Shown here one piece after another: positions 11,691 to 22,799 of a stretch of 64,000 nt of DNA. Below the pieces are notes generated by a model. The model was not told the origin of the DNA, searched no databases, and saw only the letters and a list, made by a program, of their open reading frames with translations. The stretch covers positions 121,577,934 through 121,641,933 of the forward strand of contig CM060967.1 in NCBI GenBank assembly GCA_030765045.1, written 5' to 3'. The position numbers and the translations under genes were made by a program. The stretch is from Tenodera sinensis. Lineage: Eukaryota; Arthropoda; Insecta; Mantodea; Mantidae. Within the stretch, counting starts at the first letter, position 1, and each line of letters opens with the position of its first letter.

Positions 11691-13139
11691 ATAATTACCT
11701 AATTACCTAAGCTTCTCAGCTTGAAATTTGGATAAAAGTTGCGGCAATGCGGTAACTGAAATCCAATCTTATCAATGTTCTTGGGCGTAACAAAGCCGGT
11801 AAACGCTTTCTCGATGAAGGAAATATTGCCAAGGTCATGGTGTATAGTGGATCGTGCCGCACGCAAAACCACGTGACGCAATGTTACAGCTGCCAGAATA
11901 TGGTTGCACGTATCTGATGTGCACACACCCAAAGAGGACAATGAATCTTCACCCCTCTGTACCCTAACTGCAACTCCATTCACCCTACTAACTACATAAG
12001 TAACTAGATATTTCAAAATGAACACGACCGAAGGTGAAAGACTAGGTTAGAAATTATTCAAGTTAAGCACAATCAAACCGCCCAGGTAATTACAACTTCC
12101 TTTTTCGTACAGAAAAGGTCAATTATTCTCAATAAAGGAAGCGTTGCATACGCCTAACCTTCTTCAAAGAGTTAAATATGTATTGACTAAACTCTGCGAA
12201 TGTGTACCCATGCATATTGTGCCATAATATGTTTAATGAGTGTATTGATTTTTTTAAATGACTTTACTAAATCATAGATGAAACCATGATGCGTAGACAC
12301 CTATGGACATAACACTAGCTCCACAGAAACAAAATCAACATTGGGTTCTTTACTGAGAGGAAACGTTTTACCATACAGGATCATTGCACTTTCAAGCAGA
12401 CCAACCTAAAGCGAATAAAAGATACTAAAATATTAAAAGGCACTTTAGGGATTGAACGAAAAGGCAGCAATACATAATTTTTATGGCGAATAATAAGAAA
12501 ACACAACTCAAAGCACAATTTATCCCTGGCTGTTTTTAAAATATTTTTTGAGGTATGGTTATTCTCGTCTGAGACTGCACTTAGCAAATACGAAGCTTTC
12601 CGAGAGAGTGAGAGAGAGAGAGTGAGTGACGCAAATTGATGGTAGAAATACTAGGTAAGAAAAATACTAGGTTAAGGAAGATCAGTACATAACGCTAACT
12701 ACCAAATTGGAAGCACTCCTTTGGTCTTTGTGTAAGAAATACTGCTTTTAAAATCCAAAGCATCATACAAAACATTCGTTTCAAGAGTTGAATTGCAGGA
12801 ACTAATTGACAAACAGGGCTCGATGAGACAGAAAAGCGCTTTGCAGTTCTTGTAGTTATACTATTTAAACTCGTCGGAGAAAAGCTATAGACTCACTGAA
12901 CCTATTCATTGGAATAAAGGGACATTTCTTTTCCTTAAATTAAATTAAGAATGATTTCTTAGAAAACTCATATCTACTACTTTTTGTCATCACCAGTTAT
13001 TACAAAATCTTCAGGTAAATCACACCTTCGAATTGCTGAAGTATTGGAACAAAGATGTATTATTCGTTTGGAGTACAAGGCCATATATACTATGATTTTA
13101 TGACGTCACGTCTCAATCTAAACATATATAATAACATTA
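11691..13139. other. AT-rich DNA, no recognised gene
   Basis: Contains an unsupported 108-codon minus-strand frame at 11699-12025 with no recognisable motif, and a short GA-rich (GAGAGTGAGAGAG) run near 12600-12625. Otherwise nothing is identified. Confidence 0.4.
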
Positions 13140-13279
13140 ATTTTTTTGCTTTTGTACAAAAGTATTTTTATAAACAAGTATTCCTCTATCTTCTTCATGT
13201 TAATCGGAATAAACTTTGCGGAAATTATTTTAGTGCTAATTTTCTTGCGGGTGTAAGTGGAACGTGAGAATGTAGTAGG

Positions 13280-13287
13280 CTTTAAGC
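13280..13287. repeat. 8-bp target duplication, left copy (CTTTAAGC)
   Basis: CTTTAAGC directly precedes the left inverted repeat of the hAT element and is repeated at 14364-14371. Eight-base duplications are the hallmark of hAT insertion. Confidence 0.93.
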
Positions 13288-14363
13288 CAGGGGAAGACAA
13301 CTTCGGGCCGTGTGACGTTTTTAAATGAAGAGTCAGCTTGTACGTTCGTGTGACGTCAGGCGAGAGCGGTGTATTGCTATGCTGCCTAAATCAGCGGCGC
13401 TACTTGCACGAAACTGAATGAATATGAAAAATGTTATTTGGGAATGTTTACAACACTCCCGGGCTGTTTAGGGAGAACCCTCTTTAGCCTAGTCTGAGGG
13501 TGTTTATTTCTTGCGTGAGGGATCTTAACGGCATTAGTGCGAATTTTGTTTTTATTTTATGTTCTTGTTGACGTTGTGTAGTGTTGTGTGTAGTACTTTT
13601 GTGTTTGTGTTCAGTTCTCCGTGTTCCACACCAGTTTGAGACCAGGCTTCAAGATGTAGAAACATTTGTCAACTACGTTTCAGATCTTTGCGACCCCGTA
13701 TTTACTGGATGTTAACAATGTTTCTAGCAGGTAGCAAACTGAATTGATAAATTTACAGTGCGACGATTTGCTGAAGACAAATATAAACTCAAGGAAGACT
13801 TGGCTGATTTTTATAAGAATGTTCCCCAAACCAGATTTCTGAGGTTGTATGCCCTTGTTGCACGGATATTATGTATGTTTGGTTCTACGTATGTGTGCGA
13901 ACAATTCTTTTCTGTTATGAACCTTTCTAAGTCTAAATCCCGAAGCATATTGTCAGATCACAATCTTACATGCAGTCTTCGGTTACAAATGTGCCGTACA
14001 TTACGCACTAACATTGACAAACTACTTAGTTAAAGAAAAGCGAAACGGCAAATGTCGGAAAATGTCCACCTAATTGTTCTGTATAGCTCTCCTCTAGCTC
14101 AGGCAAAATAGTTATAATGTCTGTTCTGTTTGCGTTATAATATGACTGTTCACATAAACTAGAATTTATATATATAATGGCATAAAGCCGAAATGTAATT
14201 ATTTATAATCTATATCTATTCCTTAATTGAAACAGCATTAAAATTACAATGTCCCGCACGCCTTTCCTCTTCCCGCTGTGACATCACACGGTCTACTGGC
14301 CGTCGTTGGGAGCATGTGAGCTGAGTGAGCTGACGTCACAACAGCGATACCTGTCTTCCCCTG
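13288..14363 (+). mobile_element. Internally deleted hAT transposon, 1076 bp
   Basis: Perfect 12-bp terminal inverted repeats CAGGGGAAGACA (13288-13299) and TGTCTTCCCCTG (14352-14363) are flanked by identical 8-bp direct repeats CTTTAAGC. CAGGG-type termini and 8-bp duplications identify the hAT superfamily. At 1076 bp it is far shorter than an autonomous element. It keeps only a C-terminal transposase piece, so it is a deletion derivative that would need a transposase supplied elsewhere. It interrupts a family M repeat and so is younger than that copy. Confidence 0.93.
13758..14033 (+). pseudogene. hAT transposase C-terminal fragment (dimerisation domain)
   Basis: A 91-codon frame inside the hAT element. 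It contains FYKNVPQTRFLRLYALVARI, then FGSTYVCEQFFSVMNLSKS and SRSILSDHNLTCSLRL. The FGSTY.CEQ.FS.MN..KS..R..L.D.HL..LR pattern is the C-terminal hAT dimerisation domain, closest in style to the transposase group that gave rise to domesticated vertebrate genes such as EPM2AIP1 and ZBED5. The BED zinc finger, the catalytic core and any true start are deleted, so the ATG at 13758 is only the first in the surviving frame. Positions are consistent with natural termination at 14031-14033. Not expected to be catalytic; a stable dimerisation peptide is conceivable but unsupported. Confidence 0.85.
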
Positions 14364-14371
14364 CTTTAAGC
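14364..14371. repeat. 8-bp target duplication, right copy (CTTTAAGC)
   Basis: Perfect partner of 13280-13287, directly after the right terminal inverted repeat of the hAT element. Confidence 0.93.
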
Positions 14372-15082
14372 AATAGTCAAATCTCTTGAGACCTGGTTGC
14401 TATATGATAGGTTTGAAATTCCATTCTCTTTACATGGGCAAGAGATAAAACTGAATAACGACCTTCCATTTGACAAAAGGGCAAATATTGCAAAATTCAC
14501 ACAAATAAAAAGGAATATCTCCGAAATGGTTCACTCTACAAAAAATGTATTTAGACTTAAACTGTGAGTTTTAGCGATTTCTGCATTTTTTGTAGAGTAC
14601 TATTTGGTCTATCTCTTACGGTTTACCTCTCATGTAAAAATCATCAAGACTAAACAGGACTACCTGGGTTACAGCCAGAAAATCCAAAATATCCCTTTAG
14701 TTCGCCATAAAAATATATGACATTTTAATCAAAATCGTTAGAGCCATTTTTGAAAAATCAAAATTCTCGAAAAATTGTTCATGTAAAGTGTGAAGTGCAG
14801 GAATATTCTTCAAAATCTTCGTGTCGCATCCTTGAAATATATTAAACTCATATAGCAATTTTGGTTTTTAACCGACTTTTCGTTTTAGAGTTATGCTGTT
14901 CGTTTTCTATCTATCTCTCTCTCTCTCTTTCTCCCTCTCTCTCACACACACACAGAGACCTTTTTCTAGAAATTCTTTTTTTTGGATCTAGAGGGCCTCA
15001 AAACATATTTCCAGTAAAATCTCGACATCGAAATTTTGGATCAAATACAATATTTCCCCGATTTATACGTAGTAGAGAAAAT

Positions 15083-16204
15083 ACAAACAGATGGGATGGA
15101 GTGCCTAATGTAGCAATAAGATATCCCTGTAAATTACAACCTGCAACAGAGTGGATAAATAGGAGAAGCAAAAATGGAATAAACATGTGGACTAAATGGG
15201 ATCTAATAGCAAGGCCAGAGACGGAATACCAAAAGGAAAAGGTAGTCCAGGAAGACCTGAAATGAGATGGAGGAATTCCCTTTTTAGTGAACCAGGCTAT
15301 TAGCATGAATGCAGACAAGATGACTCAGGGAATCCCAAAACATGCACTTTACGATAAAATCTGAATATCCAACTTTTAGGTGAAATACAATTCTTCCCCT
15401 AATTATTACCACACCTAGTAAAGAGACTAAAAAGTTTATGAAGAAAAATCGAAGCATGGCTATATAACATATTGATTCTAATGACACTAATATAGTTTAA
15501 AATAAATTAATGAATAAAGTAGCATTGATCAGAAATCCTTACTCACTCATCTGAAGATTCATTTTGGTAGCTCCTGTAACGAAAACAAACTCCAAGGTTC
15601 ACAACGCAAGTGAAGTGGCATGAAAATGTACTAATAACATTACATTTGTATGCCTGTTCGCTTAGTAACCTTCCATTTTATACGTACGCTTTGCCCCAAT
15701 ATAATATTACCTGTACACAATCTGAACTATTAATACTGTTATTATATAAAGTACTTGAATCAAAAGGTTTCGTGACGTCCAACGACGAAATTACACAGCT
15801 CAGTGCTATTATTACGTCCCACAACTACTAGCAATAGATGTCAGGTAACAAGTTAACAGTTTGAACATCGATCATTGTTCCCTTTCCTCCTTGCTATTCA
15901 TGTATGCACTTGTCTACACATACAATGATTAGGTCTATTAGCTTGTTCCGTCTCCAAAATCTCTTCCTTCTGTCAATCAGAATCTTGATCTTCCCTACTT
16001 GAGCATAATTTAACATTTGTTTAGGCTACAGTTGTGTTCAGTTCTTGATATACGTTTATTACCATCTTACTTTTGTTGAATAGTTCTATTAGTACAGTTA
16101 ACAATACATAATTCTTGTCCAATGTTCTTAATTTTTTATTCAATAGCCAATAACCTTCAATACTTCTGAAAAATATCGGCCCTCAAGATAAAATACAACC
16201 TATA
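15083..16204. other. Unassigned DNA with a second M fragment
   Basis: Positions 15335-15435 (minus orientation) repeat the terminal part of family M (AAAACATG...CGATAAAATCTGAATATCC...GTGAAATACAATTCTTCCCC...AGTAAAGAGA). They duplicate the end found at 14990-15082. The ~250 bp between holds a frame reading WTKWDLIARPETEYQKEK; with one shift it gives GRPEMRW, reminiscent of the C-terminus of RTE/CR1-like LINEs, but too weak to annotate. From 15436 to 16204 nothing is recognised. Confidence 0.45.
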
Positions 16205-16995
16205 AACGCAGTTGCAAGTCCTAAAAATCTTATGTGTTGCACTCACGTGACATTCTCTACTCTTGTACTAACCATTCCTACAAACTCTTATTCCTATACC
16301 TTCTTCGTGTTACTTGAGATAAACATTTTCAAAAATTATCTTATTGACAATTTTCTTGTAGGTCCAAGGGGAATGTGGGAATACATAGGCTTTGAGCTAT
16401 TGTCAAATCTTTTAAAGCTTTCAAATTCCATTCTCTTAGCACGGTTAACCTATAAAAAATTAATAACGATGGTTCAATCTATTAAAAATGTATTTGGACA
16501 TAAATTGTGTGTTTAGAAAGGTCCACATTTTTGTGTAGTAAGATTTGGGCTGTCTCTTACGGTTTACTGGTTATGCAAAAGTCGTCCAGAGTAAACAGGA
16601 CTATCTAGGCTATAGCCAGAAAATTAAATATACACATTTCGTTTACCATAAAAATATTATAAATATATTGCATTTCAATCAAAATCGTTGGCCATTTTCG
16701 AGAAAAAGTTTTCATGTAAAGGGTAGTTTAGGTTGGAAGAATTTTCTTTAAAATCTTCGTACCGCATTCTTAAAAGACATTAAACTTAAACACCAATTTT
16801 GTATTTTAACCGACTTTTCGTTTCTGAGTTATGCTGTCCACAGACTGACAGACACACGGACCTTTTTCTAAAAATGCTTTTTTTTTTTGGATTCAGGGTC
16901 CTCAAACATACATACTTCCGCTGAAATCTTGACATAGAATTTTTGGGTGGAATACAATACTTGCTCTACTGTACTATACGTAGTAGAGAAGGTCA
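16205..16995 (-). repeat. Family M repeat, copy M3 (unexpanded simple-repeat seed)
   Basis: A minus-orientation copy from ATGTGTTGCACTCACGTGAC to CGTAGTAGAGAAGGTCAAAA. It is informative because the internal site at 16836-16860 reads CCACAGACTGACAGACACACGG with no expansion. This probably represents the ancestral seed from which the (GT)n and (CAGT)n arrays of other copies grew. Confidence 0.85.
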
Positions 16996-17329
16996 AAATG
17001 AATAAAAATAACTTCCAACGATAAAACCCGGCTATAAATGTATCACGGGCTTCAATTTTCCTTTTCATTTTTAAGTATCAATTCTCACAGCCATATAAAA
17101 AGTGCTACAATCATTTTGTTCTAATATTTGAATTGCGTTGATCGTGCTTCATTTTTGAGAATATGTTGAACTATGACTACGCGCAGTTTTGAAACTTTCA
17201 TTTAATAACCCAATTCAAACATTTCTGTGCACTTCCACTATGCTCTGCGGCTTAATCCGAGGGATAGCAGCAATTTCTTGGCGGGTGTTACTTTTATGTT
17301 CATTTAAGTGTTCAGATTTATTTTGTGAA
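16996..17329. other. AT-rich DNA, no recognised gene
   Basis: No conserved frame or repeat is seen apart from the approach to the mariner fragment that follows. Confidence 0.4.
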
Positions 17330-17480
17330 CTTGCTTCTTTAATACCTCCTCGTTCCCCTTACTTCATCCCCTGTAATTTTTATCTCTAGGGGGTATTAAA
17401 TGAGAAAGCTTACTAAAAGAGTACACACTTTAGAGGAAACTGCATATAGTAATGGACAATTTGTATGCCTGAGCAACGAA
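17330..17480 (+). pseudogene. mariner/Tc1-type transposase fragment
   Basis: The plus-strand frame reads IPPRSPYFIPCNFYL, a stop, then GVLNEKAY. This matches the PPRSPDLxPCDFFLWGxLKxKVY block around the third catalytic acidic residue of mariner-like transposases; the expected Trp is the stop codon and the catalytic Asp is Asn. Upstream residues (17189-17330) stay open but are less conserved. I did not find terminal repeats. Relic only. Confidence 0.5.
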
Positions 17481-18082
17481 GAGAGGCAGTTCCAACATTT
17501 TCTTGCTTGATAATCTTGAGTAATTTGCTTTTCTTTTCAAGTGTTTATGTTATGTATGTTAGAAATAACCAACGTAATAAACTGTGCCATATTTACTGCG
17601 GACGTTCAATCACCAGCCTCGCCGAACAATCGCTCACCTCGAATACGATTCCTCCAAGGGTTATTTATTCACCCCGTATAATAATTCATAATAGTGTTAT
17701 GCAGGGTGCGGTAAGGGCTAATGAGGAGGGTCACATGAACATATGCTAAGCAGGTTGGAGCTTACTTTGAGTATCCCCTTTGAGTTTCCAGTACGCCACA
17801 GTGGAAGTCCAGAGAGTAGGCCACCCAATCTACTGCTCATTTTTTTCTAGTCACTCAATATGACAAGCAAAGGTTTCGAGTTCGTTACCCTGGGAAATCT
17901 TCCTGTATCCAACTGTAGAACATGCTAGAATACACGTGCCCGTGCACATGCAAAGCACTTGCCGCGGTGAAATGTGCCGATTTCGCGCACCGTGCTCACC
18001 AGTGGGGAGCATAGAGTTTATCCTCAGTTGCTGTGGTGGTTAATAACTCCAATAAATATATAGTTTCATAGTACAGAAGTTA
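17481..18082. other. Unassigned DNA
   Basis: May contain further decayed mariner sequence up to about 17560. No other feature is recognised before the Tc1 element. Confidence 0.35.
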
Positions 18083-18257
18083 CACTACTCAAAAAATTAA
18101 AAGAAAGTAAAAAATAAAGCGATGAAGCGATGTAAACAATCAGATTTTATGTTTTGAACTGTTGTTTTAAAATTCAATGGAGTTCTACTAAAAATTTGTT
18201 AGCTTTTGTCTGAACAAATCAGCAAACAGCAATCTGTGGTACAAAATGTTTTTTTTT

Positions 18258-18359
<102 letters not shown>

Positions 18360-18659
18360 CTCTGAGGCTAACACAGAGGAATGAGGCATCTGAATAAAAC
18401 ATCTATTGCAAAAGCAGTGGATTGAAGATGGCCAGTCCATTCGCTTTCTCTGCAGAATTCTTCATGTCAGCCCTTCTGTGAATCTATAGGGCTTGAGACA
18501 ATATATAGATATAGGTGGGTTCCAAAGCTACCCCGGACAAGGGCTTACACCAGAGATAGAGGATGGATATCTTGTCATGTCAGCTTTGTGCAACGCAGTG
18601 GTGATTTCTAATCAGGCTGCATGAAAGAGGCTGAGAATGCAGTGTTAGATCTAGAATGC

Positions 18660-19200
18660 CCGTTAAAGTCCCTCGTTTGACACCTCAGCACAAGGAAACC
18701 GGGTGAGATTTGCTCTGAATCACATCAACTGGCAGGTGCACCAATGGAAGGCGAGGTTTAAATTGACGGGTTGTTTTGGTCGTACACGTGTATGAACGTC
18801 TTTCTCCAGCTAATATTGTTGAGGCGGTTCGGTTATGGTTTGCACTGGCATTACTTTTCAGTCTCGGACAGAGGTTGTTTTTGTTCGATCAATGCGGATG
18901 TTTAGATTAATAATGTTCTTCAACATGTTGTACCTTCTGCTTATGGAATGGAGCCTATTTTCTTCTACAGCACGATAATGCTAAACAGCGTATCACTGAT
19001 GTCTGACAAGAAAAACGAATGCCGGTAATGAACCCAGCTGCACACAGTCCGATTGAACATGTATGGTATAAGATGTTCGCAAGTGGCCTGCTGTGCCACA
19101 GAGGAATGAAGAATAGGAGAAACCCCACAAACTGCTATTAGAAGACTGCTGCGAAGCATGCTACGTAGGTGTTATGAAGTTATTGTAGCTCACGGAGTAC
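18660..19200 (+). pseudogene. Tc1-like transposase, frameshifted
   Basis: Conserved blocks appear in the expected order but in different frames: LTPQHKETG then RFALNHINWQVHQW (before the first catalytic Asp), VMVWTGITFQSRTEVVF (middle), HDNAKQ (for the usual QDNARPH block with the second catalytic Asp) and NPAAHSPIEHVW (around the last acidic residue). Stops and shifts occur between the blocks. The N-terminal DNA-binding region, which should lie upstream, is not recognisable and may have been lost near the GT array. Non-functional. Confidence 0.8.
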
Positions 19201-19445
19201 ACACTAGTGACTGAGTGTGAACGAAACCATAACATTGATTAGTGTTTCTATTTCAACCTTCTTTTGTGGATCAGCAACAATTTGATCTTATTTTCGGTTC
19301 TGTAAAATAAAAGTTTGTTAGAATGCCTATTGTAACTTTACACAGTTCTTCAATCTATAATTACTAATTGCCAAAAATTCAATTGTATCAATATTTGTTT
19401 TGGAACATTGGTTTAAACATGTATTGCTCTAATTTTTGAGCAGTG

Positions 19446-20164
19446 CATTAACAGAAGATTGGCTAGCGGGAAGGTCGAATAAATCTGAAGACGCACTATA
19501 ATATAGTTGTATAGATTATAAATCATTATTTATTCCATATTTAATAATTTAATGTTACGCAAATGAATATTAAACCGCATATATAACTATCTATGACTTA
19601 TTCCTTCTAAACAGTCAATCATTTATATTTAAATGGTAAACTCAATTGTTTTATTTATTTAATAATATGACGATACTTAGGGTTTGGCTAAAGACATAAA
19701 ATACCAAACATAATAATTCACCTCATACAAAAACGTGCAATTCATAGCAAATATAAATTATAAAACTATCAATTTAGACAGTAATTAATGTGCTTCGCAT
19801 ACAGATGGTTTCTCAAAATAACTAGGGAATATGTTATTACTTGTAACAATCTATGATTCTATTGTTTTTTTCTAATCTGCATTTCCCTCGCCATGAAACA
19901 AAATAGTTTCTGATAGTTCACTGTGCACCAAAAAGCACACCACTTTACATTTTTTTTAATTTGATATCTATATACAAAATATGGTATAGTTGGTTCATAT
20001 GCTTTTCTTTTCTGCTTCAACTTCTTCAGCCTGCGTACAAAATCAGTCCGCTATCGTAAGCACCTCGCCTGCAGCGATGGGTAACTTGTTTTTATTTTAT
20101 TTTCTATTAGTTTTCTTGTTTGCTCCGCTTAGTCTATCCCATACACACGCATTAACATACACTC
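19446..20164. other. AT-rich DNA, no recognised gene
   Basis: Strongly AT-rich, with only short random frames. Nothing is identified. Confidence 0.4.
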
Positions 20165-20268
20165 AAACACGCATGCCCGAGGCGGGTCTAGAATCCATGA
20201 CGGAGGGTCAAGGACATGCGCTCTAGCGACCACGGCTACGAGCACCGTGCCACAGTACTAGCACGGCG
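20165..20268 (-). repeat. tRNA-derived SINE remnant
   Basis: On the minus strand, GTAGCCGTGGTCGCTAGAGC resembles a polymerase III A box with its TRGC..A.TGGT..GC pattern. About 40 bases later TGGATTCTAGACCC, followed by CGCCTCGGGCATGCGTG, resembles a degraded B box (GGTTCGAATCC) and the start of a SINE body. A T-rich tract lies further downstream. The unit is too divergent to be a working tRNA gene. Confidence 0.5.
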
Positions 20269-20974
20269 TGCTTACGATTTGTCGACTCCTCTATAACATG
20301 GCTATGGACAAAATTAACGATGTTACAACTACTGCAGCATATATTAATTTGTTTCGTATAATGACAGGAAAAAACAAGCTTTACATAATCGTTAGCGACT
20401 ACTATGTATGATGTTCAATAGGAGGAATGTTTGATTGCAATAATAGCTGTCAAATACAACTCAGAATCTTTTAATGGGCCATGTATATTTAATATACTAC
20501 CCAAATTAAAGCACACACAATTTAAAATAAACTGCCCGTAACAGTGGAGCATCCGTTTTCATTATTAGTCCCCCACTGTAACGAGAAACATGTGATTACT
20601 CTTTAGAAATCGTGCAATAAATCGACTACAGCAGGTTTAATGTGCAGGGACATTTGAGACCATAAATCTTGCGCTTCAATTGAACGAGCACCATCGGCAG
20701 TTAAATAACACTTTTCCGATAAGCCCAACACATCACGTTCTACTGTCGAGGAAGTTCATTACAGTCAGTCTTCTTAAAGGCTTTGAGCTTCATGGTAGAA
20801 AACGTTACAGCCTTGGTGACACCGCACTTTCAAATATAAATGAAACCAGTATTAATGGTTGTACGAAGACTTACTCTAGAAGTGTCCTAGCCTTGACATT
20901 TCGTGCAGTTATAAAATATTATATAAGCATAGATAAATTATTTTCATTTATCTAACACCTACCTTAAACTGAAA
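20269..20974. other. AT-rich DNA, no recognised gene
   Basis: Includes a 91-codon plus-strand frame at 20680-20955 with no recognisable motif. Nothing supported. Confidence 0.35.
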
Positions 20975-21125
20975 TCAATTATCATGTGTTATATTCACAT
21001 GACTTTCTCTACCATCTGTAATTTATGAACAGTTATTCAAACTATTTTACGAAAGTTGTTTCCATCTACTTCATTTTAATTATAGAGATAAACATTTGCA
21101 TAAATATTGCTTTACAACTACATTC
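20975..21125 (-). repeat. Family M repeat, partial copy M4a
   Basis: Carries the family end CATGTGTTATATTCACATGACT followed by TTCTCTACC and GAGATAAACATTTGCATAAA, then loses similarity. The rest of the same copy may be the piece at 21960-22385, separated by the fold-back element. Confidence 0.6.
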
Positions 21126-21177
21126 TAGTATAAACAAAGTGAACGTTGTACTTAAATACTTACGAACGCCGCGCTAT

Positions 21178-21784
21178 ACAGGTGTCCTAAGATTAGCCCG
21201 ACAAACTTTGGGAGATGATAGATAACACTATTTTAAACACTTTTTGTTAAGGAACGTTTTTTCTCCGGTGCTTCTTTTAAGTGCTAGAAGAGTTAATGTC
21301 ATAGATTACTGTCTCCCACCCAGTTGAAGTATTTACGGCAGCTTTACTATCCAAAGTAAACATTGGAACGCAAGCCCATTGTGATTAACACAAACAGTGC
21401 ATCGGCGTGCCCTATTCTGCCATACTCTCGCAAAGACACCAGGCCATTTCTCTGGTTTAAAAGTTTGTCGGTCTAATTTTGAATAGTAAAGCTCTGATTA
21501 ACTGTAAACAATGAGATGTTTGTGTTATGTTTAGGTGTTCTGTGTTAGTTTGTTTCTTGGACTAAAATTGTGTGCCTTACTAAGATAAATGCAGTACTAA
21601 CTTACATTGCTGATTTTGCGGTTAATACTTAAACTGGATGGGAGTCAGTAATGACATTAACTCGTCTAGCGCTTAAACGAAGCACCACAGAAAAAAAAAA
21701 CCTTTCTTTAACAAAAAGAGTTTAAAATATTGTTATGTATCGCTCCCAAAGTTTATCAGTCTAATTTTGGGGCTGCCTTACAGG
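21178..21784. mobile_element. Fold-back element with ~165-175-bp inverted arms
   Basis: The left arm (about 21178-21342) and right arm (about 21611-21784) are imperfect inverted repeats. Left blocks ATTAGCCCGACAAACTTTGG, ACTTTTTGTTAAGGAACG, GTGCTAGAAGAGTTAATGTC and AGTATTTACGGCA all recur, reverse complemented and in the same order, in the right arm. The loop is about 270 bp and holds a third copy of the terminal core (GTTTGTCGGTCTAATTTTG near 21466). No coding frame is seen. A long stem of this kind fits a fold-back or MITE-like DNA transposon; the superfamily is undetermined. Confidence 0.8.
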
Positions 21785-21959
21785 TCGAAACAGTTTCCAT
21801 GCAAACGTGAGAAACGTCAATTGACGGGGCTAAAACTTTAACTAAACAATTGAATCATTAATAGCGTGTATCTGGGAGGTGGTTCATGCCACGAAAAGGA
21901 TACCTGAAACAATTTGTGTATTATAATGTGATCCACGTAACTTTTACGGTGACTTTTGA

Positions 21960-22225
21960 GTATCCCTTAACGTATTGTGCATGGTTATGTATATAAAATT
22001 TCTTCTGAACGAACAGGACTTCACAACCCATTCTCAGAAAATTAAGATATACTTTATATATTTTAAATAATAACGTTATAGCCATTTTACAAAATATCAG
22101 AAGATTAGAAAAGGGTAGGGTGTGAAGGGCAAATTGGAGTGGAGACTTTCTTCAAAATCTTCAAGTTCTTTTCAAAGCTGCCAAGTTTAGTATTTATTCA
22201 ACATCCTATTCTTGACACGCACACA

Positions 22226-22280
<55 letters not shown>

Positions 22281-22385
22281 TCACATATTCTAAAAATGTT
22301 TAGAGGTGGCCTCAAAAATACGGTAAATTCCCGGTATCCAATTTTTGAGTAGAATACTTCAGTTTCTCGTATTAGGTAAATATCG
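21960..22385 (-). repeat. Family M repeat, divergent partial copy M4b
   Basis: Recognisable by CTCAGAAAATTAAGATATAC, then TCTTCAAAATCTTCAAG, the internal simple-repeat site, and ATTTTTGAGTAGAATACTTC near the end. It is the most diverged copy in the window. Confidence 0.65.
22227..22279. repeat. (CA)n microsatellite inside M4b
   Basis: About 53 bp of CA repeat, preceded by GACACGCACACAGA, at the same internal position as the simple repeats in other family M copies. Confidence 0.95.
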
Positions 22386-22719
22386 CTTATATAGGTATGT
22401 AATATCTTATCAAGGAAGATTTATTAATATTAATTATATAAAGTAACATTTTTATTTAATGTTATTTATTGAAGCAAATGTCTTGGACCAAGCCGCAATG
22501 GACTTTCAGCGTGGTGCTCTGGTCCCTGGCCTTAAAATGCGCCCTTCATCATTGGACACACAAGCTATCACACTACCGGGTATAGAACTGATGACCACTC
22601 AGTATCGTCAGGACCTGTGATACAAAGCAACCCAGGCCAACATTCCCGCTGGCGGATGCGTGATTTTGACCCTTATTTGTGATTCGCATTCTCAAGGTTG
22701 TGGATTCGATTTTCGTAGC
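22386..22719. other. Transition into the I-group LINE
   Basis: No firm feature. Part of this, from about 22480, is probably the decayed 5' region and start of ORF1 of the following LINE, because composition changes there. No matching sequence was available to confirm this. Confidence 0.35.
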
Positions 22720-22799
22720 GATCTTCCTTAACTGAGAATCCAAGAGAATCTGACAGAACAAGGCGTCATTCAAGTTTACCGGGTTTAACGTAGAGAAGG

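Larger units (their letters stand above)
13140..15082 (-). repeat. Family M repeat, copy M2, split by a hAT insertion
   Basis: The left piece (about 13140-13287) carries the family sequence through TAGGCTTTAAGC. The right piece (14372-15082) resumes with AATAGTCAAATC, exactly the continuation seen in unbroken copies (GGCTTTGAGCGATAGTCAAATC in others). The hAT element lies between. The internal simple-repeat site is (CT)n plus (CA)n at 14911-14955. The copy ends near CGTAGTAGAGAAAATAC. Confidence 0.8.

Noticed and set aside
11699..12025. 108-codon minus-strand frame as the upstream part of the hAT transposase
   Set aside because: It lies in the right direction but contains none of the catalytic or zinc-finger blocks of hAT transposases.
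14861..15265. A 134-codon plus-strand gene
   Set aside because: The first half is the family M internal region with its (CT)n/(CA)n site; only a faint LINE-like trace remains in the second half.
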